Below, piece after piece: positions 10,096 to 19,023 of a stretch of 64,000 bases of DNA. Under the pieces are notes generated by a model. That model had not been told where the DNA came from, searched no databases, and saw only the letters and a program-made list of their open reading frames with translations. Source of the DNA: Streptococcus oralis (GTDB lineage Bacteria; Bacillota; Bacilli; Lactobacillales; Streptococcaceae); the NCBI RefSeq assembly GCF_016028255.1, contig NZ_CP065707.1:821001-885000 (forward strand), read 5' to 3'. Within the stretch, counting starts at the first letter, position 1. Every line of letters starts with the position of its first letter. The translations under genes were made by a program, and so were the position numbers.

Positions 10096-10309
10096 GGTAA
10101 CCGCTATGGCGGTCTACCTAAACGCTTCACTAGGAAAAATCCACGAATAGTATCGATTCGTGGATTTTTCCGTCGTAACTACGTTTTACAAATGAAATCG
10201 ATTTGTAAAACTCAGTGTCGTAATCTAACAATCGGTAACCGCTATGGCGGCTTACCTAAGCGCTTTACTAGAAAAAGTCCGCGAATAATATCGCTTCGTG
10301 GATTTTTTC
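10096..10309. repeat. Duplicated 75-bp intergenic repeat with hairpins
   Basis: Two copies of one unit lie at 10096-10170 and 10234-10309. Each starts GGTAACCGCTATGGCGG and ends in a long stem (first copy AATCCACGAATA / TATCGATTCGTGGATT) with a T tract, so each could terminate transcription. Between them is a perfect 11-bp inverted repeat (GTTTTACAAAT / ATTTGTAAAAC, about 10183-10211). The copies differ at about ten positions. I do not recognise the family. A frame of 129 codons runs through the region but is only the translation of the repeat. Confidence 0.6.
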
Positions 10310-10343
10310 ATATAGTAAAGGTAATTGAAGTCAAAGGTAAATT

Positions 10344-10390
10344 AAAAACCTCAGAGAAATCATGTTACATGAATTCTTCTGAGGTTTTTC
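10344..10390. terminator. Bidirectional terminator between prfC and the FUSC gene
   Basis: AAAAACCTCAGA (10344-10355) pairs with TCTGAGGTTTTT (10378-10389). An inner partly paired segment includes CATG/CATG. T tracts on both strands suit the convergent genes. Confidence 0.85.
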
Positions 10391-11343
10391 TAGTTTCCAT
10401 ATTTCTGATAAAAATCGACCTTGACCTGAATGAAGGTTTCGGCTTCGCGTAGTAGCTGCAGGAGGGTGGCACGGGTCTCAAACTCCTCACGTGTTTTCGG
10501 GAGACTCCGATTGCGGAAGACTTGCAGATAACGTTCGATGTCATCGAGTAGGTCGTGAGCAGGATTGGTCTGGCTTAGCTGGGTAGCAATCTTAGAAAAG
10601 AGCTGGGCCAAGATCAAACTTTCACTTGCGGCTAGGTGACAAGTATTGATCTGCTGGGCCATATTTCGCAGGATACGACTTTGTCGCTGTCTCATCTCAA
10701 AGTAGTGGATATGGTAGTCCGTCTGGTGAAAGAGGTGATCCGAGTGGTCCAGATAGACCAGTTTGAGGGCTTCATCGAGGAGTTCATCTAATTCGTCAAC
10801 GAGTTGGGCGCGATTGCGCCCGTCTCCTCTTGACAGATAGTATTTAAAGCGAAGCAGGATATCTTTTAACTTTTCTTCGACCTGAAGGTGGTAGTTTTGG
10901 ATGGTTTTCTCACGAGAGGGCATATAAAGGTTGACCAATAGAGCAAAGCTTGTCCCGATGAGAAAGAGGAGTATCTCATTAAGCAAGAGCTCTGGAGAGG
11001 TAGACTCCTGCATCAAGAGATGGCCGACCAAGACACTGCTAGGGGTGATGCCAATTTCCCAACCCATTTTATAGGCTAAAGGAACGTAGAGAGCCAGATA
11101 GAGGCCGAGACTCCAGATGTGAAAGCCTGTCAGTCGAAAGGCTAGAACACCGATAGCGAGTGCTAGGAGCATAGAAAAGAGGCGGTTACGGGCTAATTTT
11201 AGCGTGCTTCTGCGCGTGTCAGATAGGCTTAAGAGGGCGATAATTCCAGCTGAAACTGCTGATGATAAGTCTAAAAAATAAGCGAGAAAACAAGCGAGGC
11301 AGGTCGCTAAGATCAGTTTTGTCGTACGTTGGGTGATAGACAT
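10390..11343 (-). CDS. FUSC / aromatic acid exporter family membrane protein
   Basis: 317 residues. The N-terminal half (about 1-140) has several membrane helices starting ILATCLACFLAYFLDL, with the SLSDTRRSTLKLARNRL segment typical of the ArAE/FUSC family. The C-terminal half is soluble and helical, matching the ArAE C-terminal domain. Homologues are proposed efflux proteins for aromatic acids, but the substrate here is unknown. The stop abuts the shared terminator. It is transcribed in the same direction as sstT, 67 bases downstream, and could be read through from the sstT promoter. Confidence 0.82.
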   Translation of the reverse strand: MSITQRTTKLILATCLACFLAYFLDLSSAVSAGIIALLSLSDTRRSTLKLARNRLFSMLLALAIGVLAFRLTGFHIWSLGLYLALYVPLAYKMGWEIGITPSSVLVGHLLMQESTSPELLLNEILLFLIGTSFALLVNLYMPSREKTIQNYHLQVEEKLKDILLRFKYYLSRGDGRNRAQLVDELDELLDEALKLVYLDHSDHLFHQTDYHIHYFEMRQRQSRILRNMAQQINTCHLAASESLILAQLFSKIATQLSQTNPAHDLLDDIERYLQVFRNRSLPKTREEFETRATLLQLLREAETFIQVKVDFYQKYGN

Positions 11344-11410
11344 GAGAATTTCCTATAATACTAGAATGAGAGTATAAAAGACAAGGCTTGGAAGACTTGT
11401 CTTAAAAAAT

Positions 11411-12616
11411 CTATTTTTTACGGGCAGACGCGTACTCAGCAACTGCTGTAAAGAGGACGTCGGTAGAAGAGTTCAGGGCAGTTTCGCAGGAGTCTTGGAT
11501 GACACCGATGACAAAACCAACTCCGACTACCTGCATAGCAACGTCATTTGAAATTCCAAATAGACTACAAGCGACGGGAATGAGGAGGAGTGATCCACCA
11601 GCAATTCCAGAGGCTCCGCAGGCAGAAATGGCAGCGACGACACTGAGCACAAAGGCTGTACCAAAGTCGACAGAGATTCCCAGAGTATTGACTGCAGCTA
11701 GAGTGAGAATGTTAATGGTTACGGCTGCGCCAGCCATGTTGATAGTGGAGCCAAGGGGAATAGAAACAGAATAGGTATCTGGATTGAGTCCGAGATCTTG
11801 GCAGAGTTTCATGTTTACAGGAATATTAGCAGCAGAACTACGAGTAAAGAAAGCTGTAATCCCACTGACACGTAAACATTTAAAAACAAGGGGGTAAGGA
11901 TTTTTTCTCATAAAGAGAAAGGCAATGAGGGGATTGATGACAAGGGCCACAAAAGCCATAGTTGCAATCAAGAGTCCTAGCAAAATTCCGTAGTTAGCAA
12001 GGCTGGAAATTCCTTTATCAGAGATGGTCTTGAAGACCAAACCCATAATTCCGAAAGGAGCCAAATTGATAATCCACTCCACAATCTTGGAAGTTACATC
12101 AGCCATGGTTTTGAGCAATTCCTTGCTGTTTTTGCTAGCTTCTCTCATAGCAAGTCCAAAGACAACAGCCCAGGATAGGATTCCAATATAGTTGGCTTTG
12201 ACGATGGCATTGAGGGGATTGTCCACGAGATTCAGCAGGAGGTTGCTGAGAACTTGACCGATGCCGTCTGGTGGGGCAATCTCTGTGCTCGCACTGCTGA
12301 GAGTAATCTGGACGGGGAAGAGAAAACTAGCCAGTACAGCAATCAAGGCAGCTGCAAAGGTACCGAGTAGATAGAGAAAAATAACGGTCTTCATATTGGT
12401 ATCTTGCCCTTTTTGATGTTGTGAGAGGGCATTTGCGACGAGGGTAAAGACCAAGACAGGAGCGATGGCTTTCAGACCCCCAACGAATAGGTCACCGAGA
12501 ATGCCGAGCCCCGACAGACTAGGAAAAAGTAGCCCTAGAGAGGCTCCAAGAAGCATGCCGATTAGGATACGTTTGATGAGGCTGGCCTTGTTCCAGGCTC
12601 GAATGATTTTTTTCAT
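11411..12616 (-). CDS. sstT: Serine/threonine:sodium symporter SstT
   Basis: 401 residues from the ATG at 12616, which has AAGGAG nine bases upstream; an in-frame TTG five codons earlier is not used. Dicarboxylate/amino acid:cation symporter family with about eight membrane helices and the re-entrant loop motifs ([39 protein letters not shown]). SstT takes up serine and threonine with sodium. It has a good promoter overlapping the region divergent from the mscS-like gene. Confidence 0.93.
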   Translation of the reverse strand: MKKIIRAWNKASLIKRILIGMLLGASLGLLFPSLSGLGILGDLFVGGLKAIAPVLVFTLVANALSQHQKGQDTNMKTVIFLYLLGTFAAALIAVLASFLFPVQITLSSASTEIAPPDGIGQVLSNLLLNLVDNPLNAIVKANYIGILSWAVVFGLAMREASKNSKELLKTMADVTSKIVEWIINLAPFGIMGLVFKTISDKGISSLANYGILLGLLIATMAFVALVINPLIAFLFMRKNPYPLVFKCLRVSGITAFFTRSSAANIPVNMKLCQDLGLNPDTYSVSIPLGSTINMAGAAVTINILTLAAVNTLGISVDFGTAFVLSVVAAISACGASGIAGGSLLLIPVACSLFGISNDVAMQVVGVGFVIGVIQDSCETALNSSTDVLFTAVAEYASARKK

Positions 12617-12646
12617 AATAGTCTCCTTCAAAATGTATTGTTTATG

Positions 12647-12675
12647 ATTATAGTATAAATATGCCGTTGAGGCAA
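12647..12675 (-). promoter_or_regulatory. Promoter of sstT
   Basis: On the minus strand TTGCCT (12670-12675) and TATAAT (12647-12652) are separated by 17 bp, about 30 bases before the sstT start. Confidence 0.8.
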
Positions 12676-12737
12676 GTCTTTTTTTGAGTTTGGGGGAATA
12701 TCGGAATATTTATGAGGGATTTGAACGGGATGATTTG

Positions 12738-12746
12738 TGGTATAAT
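12738..12746 (+). promoter_or_regulatory. Extended -10 promoter of the mscS-like gene
   Basis: TGGTATAAT lies 18 bases before the ATG at 12765. A TTGAAC at 12721 is only 14 bp upstream, so the TGn extension probably carries recognition. The leader is very short. Confidence 0.7.
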
Positions 12747-12764
12747 ACTAAAAAGGAGTTTTGT

Positions 12765-13325
12765 ATGCAAGAATTTTTTCAACGTTATCTTGATAAATTG
12801 GATCTAACAACTGTATTAGAGAATCTCTTGACCAAGCTGATTTCTCTTTTAATTTTGTTTCTGTTATTTTATATAGCTAAAAAGATGCTTCATGCGACTG
12901 TACGAAAGATTGTCAAGCCCTCACTTAAATTCTCAAATCGGGATGCAGGAAGACAAAAGACCATCTCTCGTTTGCTTGAGAATATCTTTAACTACACCCT
13001 TTATTTCTTTTTGATTTACTGTATCTTGTCTATTTTGGGCTTGCCAGTTTCCAGCCTCCTTGCTGGGGCGGGGATTGCTGGGGTTGCCATTGGGATGGGT
13101 GCACAAGGTTTTCTGTCCGATGTTATCAATGGTTTCTTCATCCTCTTTGAACGCCAGCTCGATGTGGGCGACGAAGTGGTCCTCACAAATGGCCCTATTA
13201 CCGTATCTGGAAAGGTTGTCAGTGTAGGAATCCGTACGACCCAACTTCGCAGTGACGACCAAGCCCTTCACTTTGTTCCCAACCGAAATATCACTGTTGT
13301 TAGCAACTTCTCTCGTACAGAGTAG
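12765..13325 (+). CDS. Small MscS-family mechanosensitive channel
   Basis: 186 residues from the ATG at 12765 (MQEFFQRYL), preceded by AAGGAG; longer in-frame starts lie upstream of the promoter. Two or three membrane helices are followed by the pore-helix glycine/alanine pattern LLAGAGIAGVAIGMGAQGFLSD and the beta domain (GDEVVLTNG, VPNRNITVVSNF). It stops at the end of the beta domain, so the C-terminal alpha/beta vestibule of E. coli MscS is absent. Short members like this exist, but truncation cannot be excluded. Expected to release solutes on hypo-osmotic shock. Confidence 0.85.
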   Translation: MQEFFQRYLDKLDLTTVLENLLTKLISLLILFLLFYIAKKMLHATVRKIVKPSLKFSNRDAGRQKTISRLLENIFNYTLYFFLIYCILSILGLPVSSLLAGAGIAGVAIGMGAQGFLSDVINGFFILFERQLDVGDEVVLTNGPITVSGKVVSVGIRTTQLRSDDQALHFVPNRNITVVSNFSRTE

Positions 13326-13347
13326 GTCTGCTATTTTGGCAGATTTG

Positions 13348-13356
13348 TGGTACAAT
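13348..13356 (+). promoter_or_regulatory. Extended -10 promoter of corA
   Basis: TGGTACAAT lies 27 bases before the corA ATG, after a small TCTGC/GCAGA hairpin that may end the mscS-like transcript. Confidence 0.6.
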
Positions 13357-13382
13357 AGAAAGAGTTTGGTAAAGGAGAGAGT

Positions 13383-14291
13383 ATGCTATTTGTAGAGAAA
13401 AAACTAGGTCATGATTGTACCTGGATAGACCTTGATGTGGACAAGATTAAAAACATGGAAGATCTTTCTGACATCTATGGATTGGACAAGGAAACCATCG
13501 AGTATGCTCTAGATAGAAATGAACGAGCCCACATGGATTATAACCGTGAAACGGGGACGGTAACCTTCATTTATAATGTTCTTGATTTAGAAAAAGACAA
13601 AGAATATTATGAAGCGATTCCGATGACCTTTATCGTTGAAAAACAACGGTTGATCACTATCAGCAATCACAAGAATACTTATGTGATTAAACGCATGGCA
13701 ACCTACCTTGAAAGCCATGAAATTATTTCCATCTACAAATTTCTTTTTGCCAGTTTAGAGATTATTAGCAATGCTTACTATCCAGTTATTGAAGAGATGG
13801 ATAAAAGTAAGGATGAAATCAGTGCACTTCTTCGTCAAAAAACAACTAAAAAAAATCTTTTCGCCCTCTCTGACTTGGAAACTGGTATGGTTTACCTGAC
13901 AGCTGCCGCTAAACAAAATCGTCTCCTCTTGGAACACATTCAAGGGCATGCTCTTTATCGCAATCTTAATGAGGTAGAAAGAGAGCAGTTTGATGATGCT
14001 ATGATTGAAGCGCATCAGTTGGTTTCGATGACAGACTTGATTTCTCAAGTTTTGCAACAACTCTCAGCCTCTTACAACAACATCCTGAATAATAATCTAA
14101 ATGATAATTTGACAACTTTGACAATTATCTCAGTTTTGCTAGCTATCCTTGCGGTTATTACAGGATTCTTCGGAATGAATGTCCCTTTACCGTTTACAGA
14201 TGAACCGAATGCTTGGATTTATATTTTGATAGCTAGTCTCATTTTATGGGCAGTCTTAGCCCAATGTTTAAAGAAAATTGCTAGAAATTAA
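13383..14291 (+). CDS. corA: CorA family magnesium transporter
   Basis: 302 residues. A long cytosolic alpha/beta domain and stalk helix are followed by two C-terminal membrane helices joined by the GMN signature (GFFGMNVPLPF), the selectivity loop of CorA channels. It is expected to import Mg2+ as a pentamer. The start is preceded by AAAGGAG. It lies 17 bases before yqeG and may be co-transcribed with it. Confidence 0.93.
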   Translation: MLFVEKKLGHDCTWIDLDVDKIKNMEDLSDIYGLDKETIEYALDRNERAHMDYNRETGTVTFIYNVLDLEKDKEYYEAIPMTFIVEKQRLITISNHKNTYVIKRMATYLESHEIISIYKFLFASLEIISNAYYPVIEEMDKSKDEISALLRQKTTKKNLFALSDLETGMVYLTAAAKQNRLLLEHIQGHALYRNLNEVEREQFDDAMIEAHQLVSMTDLISQVLQQLSASYNNILNNNLNDNLTTLTIISVLLAILAVITGFFGMNVPLPFTDEPNAWIYILIASLILWAVLAQCLKKIARN

Positions 14292-14308
14292 AAAGAAAAG
14301 GAGCCAGA

Positions 14309-14836
14309 ATGGCGATTGAAAACTATATGCCAGATTTTGCTGTGGAAGCAGTCTATGATCTGACAGTCCCAAGCCTGCAGGCGCAGGGGATCAAGGCTGT
14401 TTTGGTCGATTTGGACAATACCCTCATTGCTTGGAACAACCCTGATGGAACGCCAGAGATGAAGCAATGGCTACATGACCTCCGAGACGCAGGTATCCGC
14501 ATCATCGTGGTCTCAAATAATACCAAAAAACGGGTTCAACGAGCAGTTGAAAAATTTGGGATTGATTACGTTTATTGGGCCTTGAAGCCTTTCACATTTG
14601 GGATTGATCGTGCCATGAAGGAATTCCACTATGAGAAAAATGAAGTGGTCATGGTCGGCGACCAACTCATGACGGATATTCGTGCAGCGCACCGTGCAGG
14701 TATTCGATCGATTTTGGTCAAACCCTTGGTCCAACACGACTCGATCAAGACGCAGATTAACCGAGCTCGCGAGCGCCGTGTCATGAAGCAAATTACTGAA
14801 AAGTACGGACCAATTACATATAAAAAAGGAATCTAA
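14309..14836 (+). CDS. yqeG: YqeG family HAD phosphatase
   Basis: 175 residues, HAD superfamily subclass IIIA. Motif I is DLDNTL, motif II is VVSNN and motif III/IV is KPFTFGIDRAMKE with MVGDQLMTDI. The gene heads the conserved firmicute block yqeG-yqeH-yhbY-nadD-yqeK-rsfS, tied to ribosome assembly and NAD synthesis. Its stop is two bases before the yqeH ATG. The substrate is not established. Confidence 0.93.
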   Translation: MAIENYMPDFAVEAVYDLTVPSLQAQGIKAVLVDLDNTLIAWNNPDGTPEMKQWLHDLRDAGIRIIVVSNNTKKRVQRAVEKFGIDYVYWALKPFTFGIDRAMKEFHYEKNEVVMVGDQLMTDIRAAHRAGIRSILVKPLVQHDSIKTQINRARERRVMKQITEKYGPITYKKGI

Positions 14837-14838
14837 CT

Positions 14839-15945
14839 ATGGAAGAAATTCTCTGTATTGGTTGTGGAGCAACCATTCAGACGACAGACAAGGCTGGTCT
14901 AGGATTTACTCCCCAGTCGGCACTCGAAAAAGGTTTGGAGACAGGCGAAGTCTATTGCCAACGCTGTTTCCGTCTCCGTCATTACAATGAAATCACAGAT
15001 GTCCAGTTGACGGATGATGATTTCCTCAAACTCTTGCACGAAGTGGGAGATAGTGATGCCTTGGTGGTTAATGTCATTGATATTTTTGACTTTAATGGTT
15101 CTGTCATCCCAGGTTTGCCACGCTTTGTATCGGGTAATGATGTCCTCTTGGTCGGAAATAAAAAAGATATCCTGCCCAAGTCTGTTAAACCGAGCAAGAT
15201 TAGCCAGTGGCTCATGGAACGTGCCCACGAAGAAGGTCTTCGCCCTGTGGATGTCGTCCTGACTTCGGCTCAGAATAAGCATGCTATCAAGGAAGTCATT
15301 GACAAGATTGAACACTACCGCAAGGGCCGTGATGTATACGTAGTTGGGGTGACCAACGTTGGAAAGTCAACCCTTATCAACGCTATTATCCAAGAAATCA
15401 CTGGTGACCAAAATGTCATCACGACTTCACGCTTTCCAGGGACGACCTTGGACAAGATTGAGATTCCGCTTGACGACGGATCTTATATCTATGATACGCC
15501 GGGAATTATCCACCGACACCAGATGGCCCACTACTTGACAGCCAAAAACCTCAAGTATGTCAGCCCTAAAAAGGAAATCAAGCCTAAAACCTATCAACTT
15601 AACCCTGAGCAAACTCTATTTCTAGGTGGTTTGGGACGATTTGACTTCATTTCAGGAGAAAAACAAGGCTTCACAGCCTTCTTTGACAATGAACTCAAAC
15701 TCCACCGTACCAAGCTAGAAGGCGCTAGTGCCTTTTATGAAAAGCACCTCGGAACTCTTCTCACACCGCCAAATAGTAAGGAAAAAGAAGATTTTCCAAA
15801 ACTAGTCCAGCATGTATTTAATATCAAGGACAAGACTGACCTGGTCATCTCAGGACTAGGCTGGATCCGAGTAACAGGCACTGCCAAAGTCGCCGTCTGG
15901 GCACCAGAAGGCGTCGCTGTCGTCACACGCAAAGCAATTATTTAA
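14839..15945 (+). CDS. yqeH: Ribosome biogenesis GTPase YqeH
   Basis: 368 residues. An N-terminal four-Cys zinc finger (CIGC ... CQRC) precedes a circularly permuted GTPase domain: G4 NKKD and G5 appear before G1 GVTNVGKST, G2 and G3 DTPG. This order defines the YqeH/YlqF group. In Bacillus it is needed for assembly of the 30S subunit. It is followed by a structured element of about 190 bp rather than a simple terminator. Confidence 0.95.
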   Translation: MEEILCIGCGATIQTTDKAGLGFTPQSALEKGLETGEVYCQRCFRLRHYNEITDVQLTDDDFLKLLHEVGDSDALVVNVIDIFDFNGSVIPGLPRFVSGNDVLLVGNKKDILPKSVKPSKISQWLMERAHEEGLRPVDVVLTSAQNKHAIKEVIDKIEHYRKGRDVYVVGVTNVGKSTLINAIIQEITGDQNVITTSRFPGTTLDKIEIPLDDGSYIYDTPGIIHRHQMAHYLTAKNLKYVSPKKEIKPKTYQLNPEQTLFLGGLGRFDFISGEKQGFTAFFDNELKLHRTKLEGASAFYEKHLGTLLTPPNSKEKEDFPKLVQHVFNIKDKTDLVISGLGWIRVTGTAKVAVWAPEGVAVVTRKAII

Positions 15946-15959
15946 AATAAAATCACTGA

Positions 15960-16150
15960 GCGAACAAAGTGAGCTCATAAAAAGATAGTTATTGCCGTGG
16001 TGTGATTGCCAATCGTTAGATTGGCAAGGGGCACACTTGAGACCTAGGCTCAAGTGTGAGGTTAGGAAATCCATTTTTCAAAGATGAAATCTTTGGAAAA
16101 TTAGTTCCGACCGTCCCTCACCACCTAAAATAACTATCAAAAAAGGAAGA
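15960..16150 (+). other. Structured intergenic element A (candidate RNA or dispersed repeat)
   Basis: The gap between yqeH and yhbY is filled by nested inverted repeats. An outer pair is GATAGTTATT (about 15984) with AATAACTATC (about 16129). Inner hairpins are TTGCCAATC/GATTGGCAA, CACTTGAG/CTCAAGTG and CAAAGAT/ATCTTTG. CCGTCCCTCACCACC near the 3' side can pair with GGTG near the 5' side. The hairpin order and short shared strings match element B on the minus strand at 53990-54150. It could be a leader of yhbY, a small RNA, or a mobile repeat such as SPRITE; I cannot decide. Confidence 0.55.
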
Positions 16151-16156
16151 AAGATT

Positions 16157-16468
16157 ATGTCATTAACATCAAAACAACGTGCCTTCCTCAACAGCCAGGC
16201 ACACACCCTCAAACCCATCATCCAAATCGGGAAAAATGGTCTCAACGACCAAATCAAGACCAGCGTCCGTCAAGCTCTTGACGCTCGCGAATTGATTAAA
16301 GTCACGCTCTTGCAAAACACAGACGAAAACATCCACGAAGTAGCTGAAATTTTAGAAGAAGAAATCGGTGTAGATACTGTCCAAAAAATCGGACGCATCT
16401 TAATTTTGTATAAACAATCCAGCAAGAAAGAAAATCGCAAGATTTCCAAGAAAGTTAAAGAAATCTAA
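16157..16468 (+). CDS. yhbY: YhbY family CRM-domain ribosome assembly RNA-binding protein
   Basis: 103 residues, a single CRM domain with the GxxG loop (QIGKNGLND) and N-terminal LTSKQRAFLNSQAH. The family associates with pre-50S particles. It follows structured element A and precedes nadD by 50 bases, with an AAAGGAAG site before the ATG. Confidence 0.93.
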   Translation: MSLTSKQRAFLNSQAHTLKPIIQIGKNGLNDQIKTSVRQALDARELIKVTLLQNTDENIHEVAEILEEEIGVDTVQKIGRILILYKQSSKKENRKISKKVKEI

Positions 16469-16518
16469 ACACCTACTCCAAGAACTGTTTTTACAGAGAA
16501 TTAAAGGAAGACGAGCCT

Positions 16519-17148
16519 ATGGCAATCGAATTATTGACTCCCTTTACCAAGGTAGAGTTGGAGCCAGAAATCAAGGAGAAAAAACGCAAACAAGTCGGGA
16601 TTTTAGGGGGAAATTTTAACCCCGTTCACAACGCCCATCTTATCGTTGCGGACCAAGTACGACAACAGTTAGGACTGGACCAGGTTCTGCTTATGCCTGA
16701 ATACCAACCTCCTCATGTAGATAAAAAGGAAACCATCCCCGAGCACCATCGTCTCAAAATGCTTGAGTTGGCGATAGAGGGGATTGAAGGTCTAGCCATT
16801 GAAACTATTGAGTTAGAGCGCAAGGGCATTTCCTACACCTACGACACCATGAAGATTTTGACAGAGCAACATCCAGACACGGATTATTACTTCATTATCG
16901 GAGCTGATATGGTGGACTATCTGCCTAAATGGTACCGTATTGATGGGCTGGTCGACATGGTTCAGTTTGTGGGGGTTCAGCGCCCACGCTACAAGGCAGG
17001 AACTTCCTATCCAGTTATCTGGGTGGATGTACCGCTCATGGATATCTCATCCAGCATGGTACGTGACTTCATTGCCCAAGGTCGGAAACCTAACTTTCTC
17101 CTACCTCAGCCAGTGCTAGACTACATCGAGAAGGAGGGGCTCTACTGA
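16519..17148 (+). CDS. nadD: Nicotinate-nucleotide adenylyltransferase
   Basis: 209 residues of the nucleotidyltransferase fold with the ATP-binding motif [11 protein letters not shown] and the C-terminal ISSSMVRDF motif. NadD joins NaMN with ATP to give deamido-NAD. About 25 residues precede the first strand, a longer N-terminus than in Bacillus but usual in streptococci. The stop overlaps the yqeK start by one base. Confidence 0.95.
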   Translation: MAIELLTPFTKVELEPEIKEKKRKQVGILGGNFNPVHNAHLIVADQVRQQLGLDQVLLMPEYQPPHVDKKETIPEHHRLKMLELAIEGIEGLAIETIELERKGISYTYDTMKILTEQHPDTDYYFIIGADMVDYLPKWYRIDGLVDMVQFVGVQRPRYKAGTSYPVIWVDVPLMDISSSMVRDFIAQGRKPNFLLPQPVLDYIEKEGLY

Positions 17149-17741
17149 TGGCCTATCAAGACTATATCAACTGCTCCCGTGAGGCTTTGTTGGAAAAAAT
17201 GGCAGAGCTTCTACCTGAAAAACGTTTAACCCATTGTCTGGGTGTAGAGCGTGCGGCCATAGAACTGGCTCAGCGCTTTGGAGTTGATACCGAGAAAGCA
17301 GGACTAGCAGGACTTCTTCATGACTATGCTAAAAAGCTGTCAGACCAGGAATTTCTAGACTTGATTGACCGTTGTCAGCTAGATCCTGACCTCAAAAACT
17401 GGGGCAATAATGTTTGGCATGGGATGGTTGGCATCTACAAGATTCAGGAAGATTTGAATTTGAAAGATTCTGAGATCCTGCGGGCTATTGAAATCCATAC
17501 AGTCGGAGCGGGTCAGATGACCGATCTTGATAAGGTTATCTATGTAGCTGACTATATCGAGCACAATCGTGTCTTTCCGGGAGTGGATGTGGCGCGTGAG
17601 ATTGCAAGTTTATCGCTCAATAAGGCAGTGGCCTACGAAACAGCTCGTACTGTGGAGCATTTGGCTCATCAAGGATTTCCCATCTATCCCCAAACCCTTG
17701 AAACCTATAACGCCTTTGTGCACTATTTGAAAGAGGACTAA
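17148..17741 (+). CDS. yqeK: YqeK, HD-domain diadenosine tetraphosphatase
   Basis: 197 residues, HD domain: HCLGVERAA supplies the first His and GLLHDYAKK the HD pair, with a later His in NVWHGMVG. YqeK proteins hydrolyse Ap4A symmetrically to ADP. It is translationally coupled to nadD and abuts rsfS with no gap. Confidence 0.93.
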   Translation: MAYQDYINCSREALLEKMAELLPEKRLTHCLGVERAAIELAQRFGVDTEKAGLAGLLHDYAKKLSDQEFLDLIDRCQLDPDLKNWGNNVWHGMVGIYKIQEDLNLKDSEILRAIEIHTVGAGQMTDLDKVIYVADYIEHNRVFPGVDVAREIASLSLNKAVAYETARTVEHLAHQGFPIYPQTLETYNAFVHYLKED

Positions 17742-18095
<354 letters not shown>

Positions 18096-18101
18096 AAGAT
18101 G

Positions 18102-18130
18102 AACTCAGTTGCAGTCAACTGGGTTTATTT
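18102..18130 (+). terminator. Hairpin terminator after rsfS
   Basis: AACTCAGTTG pairs throughout with CAACTGGGTT (one G-U), followed by a broken T tract. It may be leaky, allowing read-through to the methyltransferase. Confidence 0.6.
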
Positions 18131-18273
18131 GCTTATTTTAAAAGGAAAGTGATAGAAAGGATTTGAACCCGTCCTGTAATCGTCGAAAAATAGATAGCTT
18201 TGGCTTGGATCAGGATCCTAAGTCCAAGCTCCTAATTTTCATTCCGATTACGGGCGGACTTGGTATCATGACT

Positions 18274-19014
18274 ATGGCAACTTATGAAACCTTTGCGGCT
18301 GTTTACGATGCTGTGATGGACGATAGTTTATACGATAAATGGACGGATTTTTCGCTACGTCATTTGCCTAAGACCAAGGATAGAAAAAAACTCTTGGAAT
18401 TGGCTTGTGGAACAGGTATCCAGTCTGTGCGCTTTTCTCAGGCTAGTTTTGATGTGACAGGACTGGACTTGAGCGCGGATATGCTGAAGATTGCGGAGAA
18501 AAGAGCTGCTTCGGCCAAGCAAAAGATTACTTTTATTGAAGGCAATATGCTGGATTTATCCAAGGCAGGTCAATACGATTTTGTGACTTGCTACTCTGAC
18601 TCTATCTGCTACATGCAGGATGAGGTAGAAGTTGGGGATGTCTTTAAGGAAGTCTATAATGCCCTTAATGAAGATGGCATTTTTATCTTTGATGTGCATT
18701 CAACCTACCAGACTGATGAGGTTTTTTCAGGCTATTCCTACCATGAAAATGCAGAAGATTTTGCCATGCTTTGGGACACCTACGAGGACGAAGCTCCTCA
18801 CTCCATCGTGCATGAGTTGACTTTCTTTATCAAGGAGGCTGACGGTTCCTTTAGTCGCCACGATGAAGTGCATGAGGAGCGGACCTATGAGGTCTTGACC
18901 TATGATATTTTGCTGGAACAGGCTGGTTTCAAATCCTTCAAACTCTATGCGGACTTTGAGGACAAGGAACCAACAGAAAACAGTAGACGTTGGTTTTTTG
19001 TAGCGCAGAAGTAG
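18274..19014 (+). CDS. Class I SAM-dependent methyltransferase
   Basis: 246 residues from MATYETFAAVYD at 18274; an ATG two codons earlier and a TTG at 18163 are alternatives in the same frame. Motif I is LLELACGTGI, followed by GLDLSADML. The substrate is unknown. It sits between rsfS and tmcAL, ten bases before tmcAL, as in related streptococci. The 110 bases before the start are in frame and open, but their translation does not resemble the family N-terminus. Confidence 0.88.
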   Translation: MATYETFAAVYDAVMDDSLYDKWTDFSLRHLPKTKDRKKLLELACGTGIQSVRFSQASFDVTGLDLSADMLKIAEKRAASAKQKITFIEGNMLDLSKAGQYDFVTCYSDSICYMQDEVEVGDVFKEVYNALNEDGIFIFDVHSTYQTDEVFSGYSYHENAEDFAMLWDTYEDEAPHSIVHELTFFIKEADGSFSRHDEVHEERTYEVLTYDILLEQAGFKSFKLYADFEDKEPTENSRRWFFVAQK

Positions 19015-19023
19015 GAGAACATC

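Noticed and set aside
10141..10170. CACGAATA resembling the competence sigma-X box
   Set aside because: It is one arm of a terminator-like palindrome and differs from the TACGAATA consensus; no gene follows it.
10063..10452. A 129-codon frame after prfC
   Set aside because: It translates the duplicated intergenic repeat and the terminator and runs into the FUSC gene; no ribosome site or family resemblance.
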